Assembly (NCBI GenBank): GCA_003599025.1
Contig: QZIL01000108.1
Location: 1-36,537 of the forward strand
Length of the DNA stretch: 36,537 bases
Direction of reading: 5' to 3'
Origin: Nitrospiraceae bacterium
GTDB taxonomy: Bacteria > Nitrospirota > Thermodesulfovibrionia > UBA6902
This document shows, in pieces, positions 1 to 7,733 of the stretch. Position 1 is the stretch's first letter. Each line of letters starts with the position of its first letter. Position numbers and translations under genes: made by a program. Under the pieces are notes generated by a model. The model saw only the letters and a list, made by a program, of their open reading frames with translations. It was not told where the DNA came from and made no database searches.

Positions 1-252
1 TAAATATTTCCGGTGATGACCTCTTCCTTTCTTTAAGGTCGCAAAATGCGACCTTAAAGATTGATGCTCTTCTTCATTCAACTGAAACATAAAATCCGGT
101 GGAAAACGATTCAAATTACGTTTAACCTGTTCGTTCAGTCTCTTTACGGGAACACCATAAAGATCAGCCAAATCAATATCTAACATGACACTGTACGCTC
201 GAATCAGAAATATTTTTTGCTGAATTACTTCAATTGGAATTATTTCGTTCAT
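1..252 (-). CDS. ORF6N-domain DNA-binding protein, N-terminal part (cut by window edge)
   Basis: Reading the minus strand from the ATG at 252-250 gives 84 open codons running off the left edge. The protein begins MNEIIPIEVIQQ, then has V-M-L-D-I-D-L-A-D-L-Y-G-V, R-L-N-E-Q-V-K-R-N and R-F-P-P-D-F-M-F-Q-L. These are the hallmark blocks of the ORF6N domain, a DNA-binding domain of phage antirepressor-like proteins that is also common in bacterial chromosomes. The last visible part, LRSHFATLKKGRGHHRKYL, fits the family, where a PYAFTEQG-type segment usually follows. The reading frame contains a perfect inverted repeat (30-60). The gene hints at a mobile or phage-derived region to the left. The domain call is firm; its role here is unknown. 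Confidence 0.8.
   Translation of the reverse strand, partial: MNEIIPIEVIQQKIFLIRAYSVMLDIDLADLYGVPVKRLNEQVKRNLNRFPPDFMFQLNEEEHQSLRSHFATLKKGRGHHRKYL
30..60. repeat. Perfect 14-bp inverted repeat inside the ORF6N gene
   Basis: Positions 30-43 and 47-60 are exact reverse complements separated by three bases. On the coding strand the arms encode the S-L-R-S-H-F-A-T-L-K segment of the ORF6N domain. The stem would fold strongly in RNA or single-stranded DNA. Confidence 0.8.
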
Positions 253-500
253 AGCCCATCCGCCTTATTGTTGAGAGCGCAGAAGTACTACAACCTGTGT
301 CCCCGAAATGCCAGATGATTATAACATACAAGGAACCGATCCAGCAGCTCGATCAACATTGAAGTCTTACCGCCTGCTTCTTCATTTTCATAAAACTTAT
401 TATCCCGATAAACATTAGGGTACTATGTAAAATAACCATTGGTAATTTAATGCTCAATTCGAACAATCCAATTTTACCTCCTCTTGTTTTAAAATAAACT
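253..500. other. Non-coding spacer with a possible gene remnant
   Basis: No intact gene is seen. On the minus strand around 290-360 a 23-codon frame reads MLIELLDRFLVCYNHLAFRG and ends shortly after. It may be the end of a decayed gene, but I cannot assign a family. Confidence 0.3.
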
Positions 501-1205
501 ATGCTCATAGGAACGAGGGTACTATATCCGGAAGAAGTAGATTACTGGGACGCTGACCTTTTGCAGATATCCGTCTACCGCGGCATGAACGGCAGCCTTG
601 AATACATGAGGAAGTGCGCCCGTGCCTGCAAAGATGCCGGTATCCGCTATGTCATACATCCCGTCAAATACTCCCTTCTGCAAAATGACATGTTCGGAGA
701 ACTGATGGAAATGGCGGAACTGGCCGACCTGGCGCTGATTATGCACGACGAGCGGTCTCCTGAAGGCGGACGTCTTGAAGGCAAATCCATGGATGTCTTC
801 ACGGAGTCTCTCAGCAGGCTCAAAGCAGTGGCGCAGGTCTCCATTGAAAACTCGGCTGACACAGGGGATGCAGGATGGTTCTGGGAGAATTTTGCAGATT
901 CTGTCACGCTTGATATCGGACATGTAGAATCATCAGGCCTGAATTCACTTGAATTCGTAACAGCACTTGACCATTCTGTCATCAACAAGATCCGCTTCGT
1001 GCATATCCACAGGAACAACGGCCTGCGCGGAGGGATTACCGACCACTGGCCTCTGACCCCTCACTGCAGGGAGGTACTGGCACTCAGGGAACTGGTCAGA
1101 ATCAAACCGGATGTCAGTGTTATTCTTGAGCTTAATGAAATTGAGTCGATAGTCGAGAGCCTGAACATCCTCAGAAATATCAGGCAGGGTACTGCTGCAT
1201 ACTAG
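501..1205 (+). CDS. Xylose isomerase-like TIM-barrel protein (AP endonuclease family 2 fold)
   Basis: This 234-residue protein has the pattern of sugar phosphate isomerase/epimerase TIM barrels. Candidate metal ligands lie at strand ends: S-I-E-N-S near residue 115, L-D-I-G-H-V near 137, F-V-H-I-H-R near 165, D-H-W-P-L near 180 and L-E-L-N-E near 213. This Glu/Asp/His set matches a divalent-metal site of the family. It is shorter than typical members (about 270-300 residues). No signal peptide is seen, so it is probably cytosolic. The substrate cannot be told. The ATG at 501 lacks a clear ribosome binding site. Its stop overlaps the stop of the convergent pilT-like gene. Confidence 0.7.
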   Translation: MLIGTRVLYPEEVDYWDADLLQISVYRGMNGSLEYMRKCARACKDAGIRYVIHPVKYSLLQNDMFGELMEMAELADLALIMHDERSPEGGRLEGKSMDVFTESLSRLKAVAQVSIENSADTGDAGWFWENFADSVTLDIGHVESSGLNSLEFVTALDHSVINKIRFVHIHRNNGLRGGITDHWPLTPHCREVLALRELVRIKPDVSVILELNEIESIVESLNILRNIRQGTAAY

Positions 1206-2266
1206 GGCTTCTTTATAAATCTCTCAAAGGCGTTCTTGTCATTGGCCTTAAGATATGCCTCTTCAGGGGCGATCTGTTTTTTCATCAGAAAATCCATTAT
1301 AGCCTGGTCCAGAAGCTGCATGCCGTCACCCTTCCCTGTCTGTATCATGGAAGGGATCTGAAAGGTCTTGCCCTCCCTGATCAGATTTGCGATAGCAGTC
1401 TTGCAGAAAAGAATTTCCAGTGCAGCCAGACGTCCCGGCTGGTCGGTCCTCTTTAACAATTGCTGGCATATAACGCCCTTCAGCGACTCCGACAGCATAG
1501 TCCGGATCTGGGCCTGCTGCCCTGCAGGGAAGGCATCGATTATGCGGTCCACGGTCTTCGCAGCTGAACTGGTGTGCAGAGTCCCGAAGACAAGATGTCC
1601 TGTCTCTGCAGCTGTTATGGCAAGTTCTATTGTTTCAAGGTCGCGCATTTCCCCCACTAGAATGACATCAGGGTCCTCTCTGAGTGCGGCCCTCAGGGCC
1701 GATGCAAAAGACTGAGTGTGGTTGCCTACCTCACGGTGATTCACAAGACAGCCCTTGTTCTGATGCACAAATTCTACCGGGTCTTCAATGGTTAAAATGT
1801 GGTCTTTCCTGTTCCTGTTTATATAATCGATAATTGCCGCGAGCGTTGTGGATTTGCCACTGCCTGTCGGTCCGGTAACTAAAACCAGCCCCCTGCTCAA
1901 CTGGGTCAATTTAAGAATCTGCTGAGGCAGGTTGAGCGCCTCCACAGAGAGGATCTCTGTAGGGATGACCCTGAATACAGCCCCTGTTCCTCTTTTCTGC
2001 TCAAAATAATTTGCCCTGAATCTTGCGACCCCTGGAATTTCATATGCAAAATCGAGATCTTTTCTTTCGAGGAACAGGTTCTTCTGCTCCTCTGTCGTGA
2101 TTTCAAAAAGCAGGCTCTGCACCGACTCATTTGTAAGTTCAGGATAATCCATTTCTTCAAGCTCACCATGTTTTCTTATTTTGGCCTTTGCACCTGAGCT
2201 TAAATGCAGATCACTCGCCTTGTGTTCAATCATGTATTTAAAAAAGGCATCTATTTTAGCCATCAT
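1202..2266 (-). CDS. pilT: PilT/PilU-type twitching motility ATPase
   Basis: This 354-residue protein is a secretion-superfamily ATPase of the PilT retraction type, which depolymerises type IV pili from the cytoplasmic side. Family features in order: an N-terminal PAS-like domain with A-S-D-L-H-L-S (about residues 18-24), Walker A G-P-T-G-S-G-K-S-T near residue 131, the Asp box T-I-E-D-P-V-E-F, Walker B D-V-I-L-V-G-E-M-R-D, and the His box H-L-V-F-G-T-L-H-T. Length fits PilT (about 345-370). The start overlaps the end of the upstream 357-residue gene, so the two are probably one operon. GAGGAAC sits just before the MMAK start. PilT and PilU cannot be separated here, and no other pilus genes are in the window. 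Confidence 0.9.
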   Translation of the reverse strand: MMAKIDAFFKYMIEHKASDLHLSSGAKAKIRKHGELEEMDYPELTNESVQSLLFEITTEEQKNLFLERKDLDFAYEIPGVARFRANYFEQKRGTGAVFRVIPTEILSVEALNLPQQILKLTQLSRGLVLVTGPTGSGKSTTLAAIIDYINRNRKDHILTIEDPVEFVHQNKGCLVNHREVGNHTQSFASALRAALREDPDVILVGEMRDLETIELAITAAETGHLVFGTLHTSSAAKTVDRIIDAFPAGQQAQIRTMLSESLKGVICQQLLKRTDQPGRLAALEILFCKTAIANLIREGKTFQIPSMIQTGKGDGMQLLDQAIMDFLMKKQIAPEEAYLKANDKNAFERFIKKP

Positions 2267-3329
2267 GTTCCTCTTTCAGCAAATTATTTAAATGATCGGA
2301 AGAATAAGTACCTTCAATCTTTTCAAATCCATAACCCAGGTCCCTGCATATATTACAACCGGTGCCGTTACAGGAATGACATCTTCGCGGAACGAACGCG
2401 TTTATGTAATAGTCTCTAAACTCTGCCGGTGCAGCATCAATAACATAAATAAATTTCTCAAACGATGACTGTTTGTCTTTAGTAGCAAGATACGGATACC
2501 CGTGTATCGGTTTACTCAGGGGAAATACATGTGAAAATCCGTAAACATGGGCATCAGAAAAAATATCACCTTCAGGAAGGAACAACCCGTAACCTCCGAC
2601 AATGGCAGGCAACTTTGTTATTTCGATTCTGTTTTCCAGCGGGAAAACTGCCACAAACCTCCTGTTATTGCTGAAGGACTGTTCATACAGGAAATGGATG
2701 CCGAGATGATCAAATGCCCTGAAAATGTCCTCATTTGTGTAGTGGCCTTTTATTTCCATCAGATGTTTTAATATTCCCGATCCAAAGACATTGATACTGC
2801 AGGAGTGTTCAGCCATCAGAAAATCAATCCTGTAGAAAGAGGTCTCTCTGATTTTCTCTATGGTTTTATCAATCACTTCAATTAAATCCGGGAGCCCGAC
2901 TTTATTAAAGGTCTGTTTTAATAAATCCTTGATCTTGCTGCCGCTTCCTGTAGATAGCGCCACTTTTTTAGCGAATGAATCCTCAATGAAGGCAATCGCG
3001 GATTTATTGAATGGGTCCTCGATAACTATCGATATGTGTTCATCTGTTTCATACAGAGGCAGGACCCTGTTCTCTATCAGAAACTCTTTTGGAAATTTAC
3101 CCAGTATTTCAACATTGACATTAATGTCATCAACTATAACGTAAGGGATGTCCAGTTGCTTGCTGAGCACCCAGTCTATGTCTTCCATACTGACTTTGCC
3201 GAGTTTGACCAGCGCTTCACCCAGCCTGAGTCCGGTCTCTTTCTGAAGGGCCAATCCTTCATTTAAATCATGTATATTTATCAACCCGTATTCCAGCAGC
3301 AGGGTCCCTAAATCTTTCCATTTAGACAT
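2256..3329 (-). CDS. GspE/PilB-like protein with N-terminal T2SSE domain but no ATPase core
   Basis: The first roughly 150 residues form the N-terminal domain of type II secretion/type IV pilus assembly ATPases (GspE/MshE N-domain): L-G-x-x-L-x-E-x-G-L-I, then G-x-x-L-G-E-A-L-V-K-L-G-K-V and a second half with P-L-Y-E-T-D-E. The rest carries no Walker A, Asp box, Walker B or His box, so it should not hydrolyse ATP. Near residue 320 is a cysteine cluster C-H-S-C-N-G-T-G-C-N-I-C, like the zinc-binding C-M domain of GspE. At 357 residues it is much shorter than PilB/GspE (about 500-570). It is co-transcribed with the PilT-like gene (11-bp overlap). A regulatory or adaptor role in pilus or secretion machinery is inferred. 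Confidence 0.6.
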   Translation of the reverse strand: MSKWKDLGTLLLEYGLINIHDLNEGLALQKETGLRLGEALVKLGKVSMEDIDWVLSKQLDIPYVIVDDINVNVEILGKFPKEFLIENRVLPLYETDEHISIVIEDPFNKSAIAFIEDSFAKKVALSTGSGSKIKDLLKQTFNKVGLPDLIEVIDKTIEKIRETSFYRIDFLMAEHSCSINVFGSGILKHLMEIKGHYTNEDIFRAFDHLGIHFLYEQSFSNNRRFVAVFPLENRIEITKLPAIVGGYGLFLPEGDIFSDAHVYGFSHVFPLSKPIHGYPYLATKDKQSSFEKFIYVIDAAPAEFRDYYINAFVPRRCHSCNGTGCNICRDLGYGFEKIEGTYSSDHLNNLLKEEHDG

Positions 3330-3447
3330 AATATTCTCCGTAATTAGTAAACCAGGGATGGTTTATACCTTTGGTACTGCATTATTAATCGGACTATGTC
3401 AGGAAATCTTGATGCATTGAGAGAAGAATATTAATGGAACATAAAAA

Positions 3448-3576
3448 TGAGGATGTTGACAGTTTAGGGGACATGGTTGATGTTGAAAAGTTGGGCTCTT
3501 GTTAGGTGGGATAAACCTTTTCACATCAATGTCAACATCCTCAGATTGAATATAACCCAACTTACCTGGTTTTTTT
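3448..3576. repeat. Long interrupted inverted repeat; possible MITE or structured RNA
   Basis: Positions 3448-3461 and 3530-3543 are perfect 14-bp reverse complements. Just inside, 3477-3490 (TTGATGTTGAAAAG) pairs with the CTTTTCACATCAA ending at 3529, apart from one missing base. A second, competing pairing joins AAGTTGGG (3488-3495) to CCCAACTT (3556-3563), followed by a T run at 3570-3576 on the plus strand. This could be a miniature inverted-repeat element or a small RNA ending in a terminator. A 63-codon frame across it (3399-3590, minus) looks spurious. Confidence 0.45.
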
Positions 3577-3590
3577 ATGATATAAATCAT

Positions 3591-3869
3591 ATAGGACGCT
3601 GTGCGGTTTCTGCATCATATCATCCGGCTCAATAAATAATAAATGAAAACAGTGAATTACAAGCCAGCTTTGTTCACATGATTTAATCTCATATGGTTAA
3701 ATATTTGACAAACTGACTGCAGTTTATTTAAACTCATCTTCATATAAACAGACATTTATATATAAGATGCCATTTTATACTGTTGTTACCTGTATATTAG
3801 TACATATTATAGCCAACATATAAATGGTTATCTAACTTAAATGAGACCTATGCCAGGCAGAAACTAAAT
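3591..3869 (+). promoter_or_regulatory. Promoter/operator region of the arsR operon
   Basis: This AT-rich gap holds a candidate sigma-70 promoter, TTGACA at 3705-3710 and TTAAAC at 3728-3733 (17-bp spacer). Downstream lie several imperfect AT-rich dyads. One pairs CCATTTTATA (near 3770) with TATAAATGG (near 3821), flanking a TGTA-N6-TACA core. ArsR repressors bind such AT-rich dyads next to their own promoters, so self-repression relieved by arsenite is likely. The exact operator is not identified. No strong ribosome binding site precedes arsR. Confidence 0.35.
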
Positions 3870-4178
3870 ATGGACAACATTCTTCCAGTTTTCAAGGCCT
3901 TGTCTGATGAAACAAGACTCAGGATACTCTCTTTAATGAAAGACGGAGAAATATGCGTCTGTGATATTGCCGAGACATTAAAAATGACTCAGCCGAATAT
4001 TTCTTTTCATTTGAGCATGTTAAAAGAAGCTGGATTAATAAAGGACAGAAAGAACGGCAGGTGGATACATTACTCACTCGCTGAGTCAGATATGTTCATA
4101 AGGTTCCTGCTTATAGGGGTCTTTGAAAGATTGAGTGAAAAGCCTCCGGTGATAATCAGGAAAGGCAGAAAATGCTGA
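3870..4178 (+). CDS. arsR: ArsR-family arsenic-responsive repressor
   Basis: This 102-residue winged-helix repressor carries the ArsR metal-site motif E-I-C-V-C-D-I (Cys29 and Cys31). It matches the E-L-C-V-C-D-L box of classical As(III)-sensing ArsR proteins. The recognition helix region is [14 protein letters not shown] third family cysteine after C-V-C-D is absent; the only other cysteine is the C-terminal residue. It heads arsR-acr3-arsC with a 13-bp gap to acr3. It would repress the operon and release DNA on binding arsenite. Confidence 0.92.
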   Translation: MDNILPVFKALSDETRLRILSLMKDGEICVCDIAETLKMTQPNISFHLSMLKEAGLIKDRKNGRWIHYSLAESDMFIRFLLIGVFERLSEKPPVIIRKGRKC

Positions 4179-4191
4179 TAAGGGAATAAAT

Positions 4192-5277
4192 ATGAAAACC
4201 AGCCATAATAGCCCCAAAAAGCTGTCCTTCCTGAACCGGTACCTCACGCTGTGGATATTTCTGGCCATGACTGCCGGTGTCGGCGGGGGTTTTCTCTACC
4301 CGGACATCGAGTCTTTCATTAATTCCTTCCAGGCCGGTACAACAAACATCCCTATCGCAATAGGACTTATCCTTATGATGTATCCTCCACTGGCCAAGGT
4401 GCGATATGAAGACCTGGGAAAGGTGTTCAGGAACAAAAAAGTGCTCGGGCTGTCTCTCATTCAGAACTGGGTTATCGGCCCTGTCCTTATGTTTATTCTG
4501 GCAATAGTGTTTCTTCAGGGATATCCCGATTATATGGTTGGCCTCATCATGATAGGCCTGGCGCGCTGCATCGCAATGGTCATTGTCTGGAACGAACTGG
4601 CGTGCGGTGACACGGAATACACTGCCGGGCTTGTTGCGTTCAACTCTGTCTTTCAGGTACTATTCTACCCGGTTTATGCATATATTTTCATAACCGTATT
4701 GCCTGCGTGGCTCGGACTGAAAGGGGCTGTAGTAGAAGTCACAATGGTCCAGATTGCGGAAAGCGTCTTTATCTATCTGGGCATACCTTTTATTGCAGGT
4801 ATCATCACGCGTTTCAGCCTTATCAAATTGAAAAACCAAGCGTGGTATGAGGAGTCATTTATCCCGCGGATAAGCCCGATAACTTTAGTTGCGCTGCTTT
4901 TTACCATAGTAGTCATGTTCTCACTGAAGGGCAACTATATTGTCAGGCTTCCGCTTGACGTAATCCGCATCGCCATACCGCTGCTGATATATTTTGTAGT
5001 AATGTTCCTTATTTCATTTTACATGTCCAAAAAGATCGGGACGGATTATCAGAAATCGGCTTCTCTTTCTTTCACAGCAGCGAGCAATAATTTTGAGCTT
5101 GCGATTGCAGTTGCTGTAGCGGTCTTCGGTATCAATTCAGGCGCAGCCTTTACCGCTGTTATCGGCCCGCTGGTTGAAGTCCCGGTCCTGATCGGACTGG
5201 TCAATGTTTCATTGTATTTTCAGAAAAAATATTATGCGGCAGAATCCTGCCGGGTCAAAGGAGTGGATGTCCTGTGA
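4192..5277 (+). CDS. acr3: Acr3-type arsenite efflux permease
   Basis: This 361-residue inner-membrane protein with about ten hydrophobic segments belongs to the Acr3 family (bile acid/sodium symporter fold), which exports arsenite. Two residues known to be essential in the family are seen in context: the cysteine in [13 protein letters not shown] (Cys126) and the glutamate in S-N-N-F-E-L-A-I-A (Glu302). Length is normal. The gene follows arsR by 13 bp, and its stop overlaps the GTG start of arsC, indicating translational coupling. Confidence 0.95.
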   Translation: MKTSHNSPKKLSFLNRYLTLWIFLAMTAGVGGGFLYPDIESFINSFQAGTTNIPIAIGLILMMYPPLAKVRYEDLGKVFRNKKVLGLSLIQNWVIGPVLMFILAIVFLQGYPDYMVGLIMIGLARCIAMVIVWNELACGDTEYTAGLVAFNSVFQVLFYPVYAYIFITVLPAWLGLKGAVVEVTMVQIAESVFIYLGIPFIAGIITRFSLIKLKNQAWYEESFIPRISPITLVALLFTIVVMFSLKGNYIVRLPLDVIRIAIPLLIYFVVMFLISFYMSKKIGTDYQKSASLSFTAASNNFELAIAVAVAVFGINSGAAFTAVIGPLVEVPVLIGLVNVSLYFQKKYYAAESCRVKGVDVL

Positions 5278-5687
5278 AGAAAATCATGTTTTTATGCACC
5301 GGCAATTCCTGCCGGTCCCAAATTGCGGAAGGTTTCGCCTGTGAGTACGGGAAAGGGTTTATAGAAACTTATAGTGCGGGTTTAACGCCTGCAGGGGTAA
5401 ATCCTCGTGCTGTCTCAGTTATGAAGGAAGCAGGGATTGATATTTCAAACCAGAAATCAGAGGCTATTGATGAGGACCTTCTTAAACAGATGGATATTAT
5501 CGTTACTCTCTGCGGACACGCCGAGGCGTTATGTCCTTCAACCCCGCCAGGTATAAAACGTATTCATATGCCTGTTGACGACCCTGTCGGCACAATAGGA
5601 TCAGAAGATGAGATAATGACTGCATTCCGCAGGGCCAGAGACGAAATAAAGGAAAAAATCAGCGTCCTGATCAAGGCAATACATTAA
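5274..5687 (+). CDS. arsC: Thioredoxin-coupled arsenate reductase (LMW-PTP type)
   Basis: This 137-residue protein has the P-loop C-T-G-N-S-C-R-S (Cys8 to Arg14) and the redox pair in [11 protein letters not shown] (Cys80 and Cys87). This is the three-cysteine relay of the Staphylococcus pI258-type ArsC, which reduces cytosolic arsenate to arsenite using thioredoxin. The general acid lies in D-D-P. The start is GTG at 5274, overlapping the acr3 stop. The product arsenite would leave through Acr3. The gene ends only 6 bp from the convergent tatA. Confidence 0.95.
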   Translation: MKKIMFLCTGNSCRSQIAEGFACEYGKGFIETYSAGLTPAGVNPRAVSVMKEAGIDISNQKSEAIDEDLLKQMDIIVTLCGHAEALCPSTPPGIKRIHMPVDDPVGTIGSEDEIMTAFRRARDEIKEKISVLIKAIH

Positions 5688-5693
5688 CCAGCG

Positions 5694-5891
5694 TCAGACC
5701 TTTTTTTCTCCAGTGTTTTCAGAAGCCACCTTCCGGGTTTCGTCACTACCGGTAAATTCAGAAGTTGCCTTCTTGAAATTTGTTATGGCCTCTCCAATGC
5801 CTTTACCGATTTGAGGCAGCTTGGAGGCCCCGAATAAGACCACTACGATTATCATAATAATAACCAGTTCTGTAACACCGAGTCCGAACAT
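5694..5891 (-). CDS. tatA: Twin-arginine translocase TatA/E subunit
   Basis: This 65-residue protein has a single N-terminal membrane helix (about residues 6-21) followed by the conserved F-G-A-S-K-L-P-Q-I-G-K-G-I-G-E-A amphipathic helix and a charged tail, which defines TatA/TatE. It is the last gene of the minus-strand arr locus, 35 bp after the torD-like gene. An AGGAGG-type site precedes the ATG. A dedicated TatA would support export of the RR-signal-bearing ArrA with its ArrB partner. TatB and TatC are not in the window. Confidence 0.92.
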   Translation of the reverse strand: MFGLGVTELVIIMIIVVVLFGASKLPQIGKGIGEAITNFKKATSEFTGSDETRKVASENTGEKKV

Positions 5892-5926
5892 TTTTTACCT
5901 CCTTTTCTGATCAACTGATGCCGGGT

Positions 5927-6610
5927 TTACAAATTAATCTTTCCTGCTGTTCCCTGTTCTGCTGCTGATATATTTCCGACTATTCTTTCTCTCTCAGTTT
6001 CGATAAAACTCCGGGTCAATCCTGCAAGTCCGAGATAAAAACTGTTTTCTGTGCCCTCATTTATTCTGCTGCAGAATTTGGTCACCCACCTGCCCAGGAA
6101 TTTCTCATAAAATGATATCTGTTTTTCCAAATAAAGACGGGCCGCGTCCATGTCCGGCTTCTCCAATGCCTCTGTTTCCTTAAATACAAGATAATACATA
6201 AATTCAAGCTCAACTGCTATATGATCAGGCAGGTTTTTGAAGTTGCTGTCCCTGGCAAGTCCTTCCGCCTGATACGAACGTATAACTTCCATTGTCGAGT
6301 CACTCATGATCTTTTTTGCCCCGTCAAGATAAATCGAACCATACGGGGGGGCCGTCATTTCATAAGGTCCGACAAAGAGCCTGGCGTACTCGACAGCAAG
6401 ATCTTCGTCGCTGAACAGCAGGATGTCCTGCCTCATTGCAGAAGAGAAGACAGCTGCTTCAGGACATATTTGCTGCAGGCCTCCTGTAAGGTTTTCAAGA
6501 AGCTTCTCCTCTATTATCTCATCCCTGCACGGCAGATAGAAACATGCTGCAAGCATTCGGTAGCACTCGCCCCTGGCCCTCTCACGATGAATTAAATTCT
6601 TGCTGTCCAT
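5927..6610 (-). CDS. TorD/DmsD-family molybdoenzyme maturation chaperone
   Basis: This all-helical protein resembles TorD-family chaperones that bind the Tat signal of a molybdoenzyme and aid cofactor insertion. Supporting signs are the L-A-V-E-Y-A-R-L-F-V-G-P-Y segment, P-P-Y-G-S-I-Y-L-D, and D-H-I-A-V-E-L-E-F-M-Y-Y-L, the typical (D/N)H-x-x-x-E-L-x-F-M block. The start at 6610 (MDSKNL, 227 residues) is preferred because AAGGA lies 6-7 bases upstream. A longer frame reaching 6646 runs toward a dispersed repeat. The gene follows arrB after a repeat-filled gap and should serve ArrA. Confidence 0.85.
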   Translation of the reverse strand: MDSKNLIHRERARGECYRMLAACFYLPCRDEIIEEKLLENLTGGLQQICPEAAVFSSAMRQDILLFSDEDLAVEYARLFVGPYEMTAPPYGSIYLDGAKKIMSDSTMEVIRSYQAEGLARDSNFKNLPDHIAVELEFMYYLVFKETEALEKPDMDAARLYLEKQISFYEKFLGRWVTKFCSRINEGTENSFYLGLAGLTRSFIETERERIVGNISAAEQGTAGKINL

Positions 6611-6663
6611 TATAATCCTTAGAATAGAGCTACCAAGTACTGACATAACAAAGCCTCGTAGTC

Positions 6664-6782
6664 GTCATTCCGGGCTTGACCAGGTCGGATCGACTCGTCG
6701 AGTAGACTCGATTCGAGAACCCAGAGACAAAAGAATGGATTCCCGCTCGGAATCGAGTCGATTCGACTTTCGCGGGAATGAC
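6664..6782. repeat. Dispersed GTCATTCC...GGAATGAC inverted-repeat element
   Basis: GTCATTCC at 6664 and GGAATGAC at 6775-6782 bound an element with internal palindromic stretches rich in TCGACTCG/CGAGTCGA-like words. Related elements lie near 19706 and 28739. It separates torD from arrB, and may act as a mobile MITE-like repeat or an mRNA-stability element. Confidence 0.7.
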
Positions 6783-6826
6783 AAACAAGATGGCTTTCAA
6801 TATGTCGGTCTTAGTATCATACGCAT

Positions 6827-6854
6827 GCTGGGGCGTTGCATGCAACGCCCCAGC
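6827..6854. repeat. Perfect 28-bp palindrome downstream of arrB
   Basis: The sequence equals its own reverse complement from GCTGGGGC to GCCCCAGC. In the minus-strand transcript it would form a GC-rich stem 20 bases after the arrB stop. No T run follows on that strand, so it is more likely an mRNA 3'-end stabiliser or leaky attenuator than a standard terminator. It could set lower expression of torD and tatA than of arrAB. Confidence 0.7.
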
Positions 6855-6873
6855 TGTCCTCGTGCTCAATCTC

Positions 6874-7716
6874 TTACGCTGACTTGGCCTCTGCCTTGAA
6901 GCTCCTTATATAATACACATTTGGCTTAGTACTGTCTTTTTCGTCCCTCTGCTTCAGGAGCTCCCCTTTATTGTTTTTGAGCTGTACAGGCTTATACTTC
7001 TTAATCAGCTGGCTTACCTCGCTCTTCGGGTCGCTCGCGTCTCCAAATATGCGGGCCCCTGCAGGACATGATACCACACAATAAGGATCTTCGCCTCTCC
7101 TGACCCTGTGAATACAGAAATGGCACTTGTCAATCCAGCCGTCCGCTCTGACGTCCTTGATCTGGCCCTTACCCTTCGTCTCTTTCTTGTCACGTGGTTT
7201 CATTTCATCCCTGAACTCGTATTCATGTTTATACGGAGGTGTCGCTTTCACTGCTTTAGCAAGTCCAGCAGGAGAAGATGTTCCCCCCTTGATCAGTTCA
7301 GTGCTGCTCTTATGAAAATCGTGAGTCTCTTTGCCGACCTCATTGAAGCTTATAACACTGTACTGAACACCTTCCTTGTCCACGTCAAGGACGCTGTATG
7401 GGCAGTCCTCCTGGCAGCGCTTGCACTGGATACAGTACCTGTAATTGTACATTGTAATGCCGTCTTCTGTCTTGTACAGTGCCTTCGGCTCCGGACAGCG
7501 GTCCTTGCACTTTGGATTTTCACAGTGGTTGCACAAAACCGGCATAGCCGTATATTTCAAATCCGGGAATGTGCCCTCCATACTGTAAATAAAGTCCGCC
7601 CAGTTAAACGTCTGACCACGCTCTTTTGTCTGCGAATTGTTTTCCGTTTTGCATGCGAGCGCGCAGGCACCACAACCAACACATTTCTGCAAATCTATCA
7701 CCATTGCATATTGCAT
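6874..7716 (-). CDS. arrB: ArrB-like iron-sulfur electron transfer subunit
   Basis: This 280-residue ferredoxin-like protein has four cysteine groups for four [4Fe-4S] clusters: C12-x2-C15-x2-C18-x3-C22; C62-x2-C65-x4-C70-x3-C74; C95-x2-C98-x2-C101-x3-C105; and C-H-F-C...C-V-V-S-C-P near residues 196-217. This is the DmsB/PsrB/ArrB plan. It would pass electrons from the cytochrome to the Mo subunit in the periplasm, co-exported with ArrA as it has no signal of its own. It lies 17 bp after arrA with a ribosome binding site before the start. It is somewhat longer than the approximately 234-residue Shewanella ArrB, with an inserted lysine-rich stretch around 150-190. Confidence 0.88.
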   Translation of the reverse strand: MQYAMVIDLQKCVGCGACALACKTENNSQTKERGQTFNWADFIYSMEGTFPDLKYTAMPVLCNHCENPKCKDRCPEPKALYKTEDGITMYNYRYCIQCKRCQEDCPYSVLDVDKEGVQYSVISFNEVGKETHDFHKSSTELIKGGTSSPAGLAKAVKATPPYKHEYEFRDEMKPRDKKETKGKGQIKDVRADGWIDKCHFCIHRVRRGEDPYCVVSCPAGARIFGDASDPKSEVSQLIKKYKPVQLKNNKGELLKQRDEKDSTKPNVYYIRSFKAEAKSA

Positions 7717-7733
7717 ATTTTATCCTCCCTTCC

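Noticed and set aside
3399-3590. 63-codon minus-strand frame
   Set aside because: It lies across an inverted-repeat element, has no ribosome binding site and no protein-like pattern.
6827-6854. Rho-independent terminator after arrB
   Set aside because: The stem is strong but no T run follows it on the minus strand.
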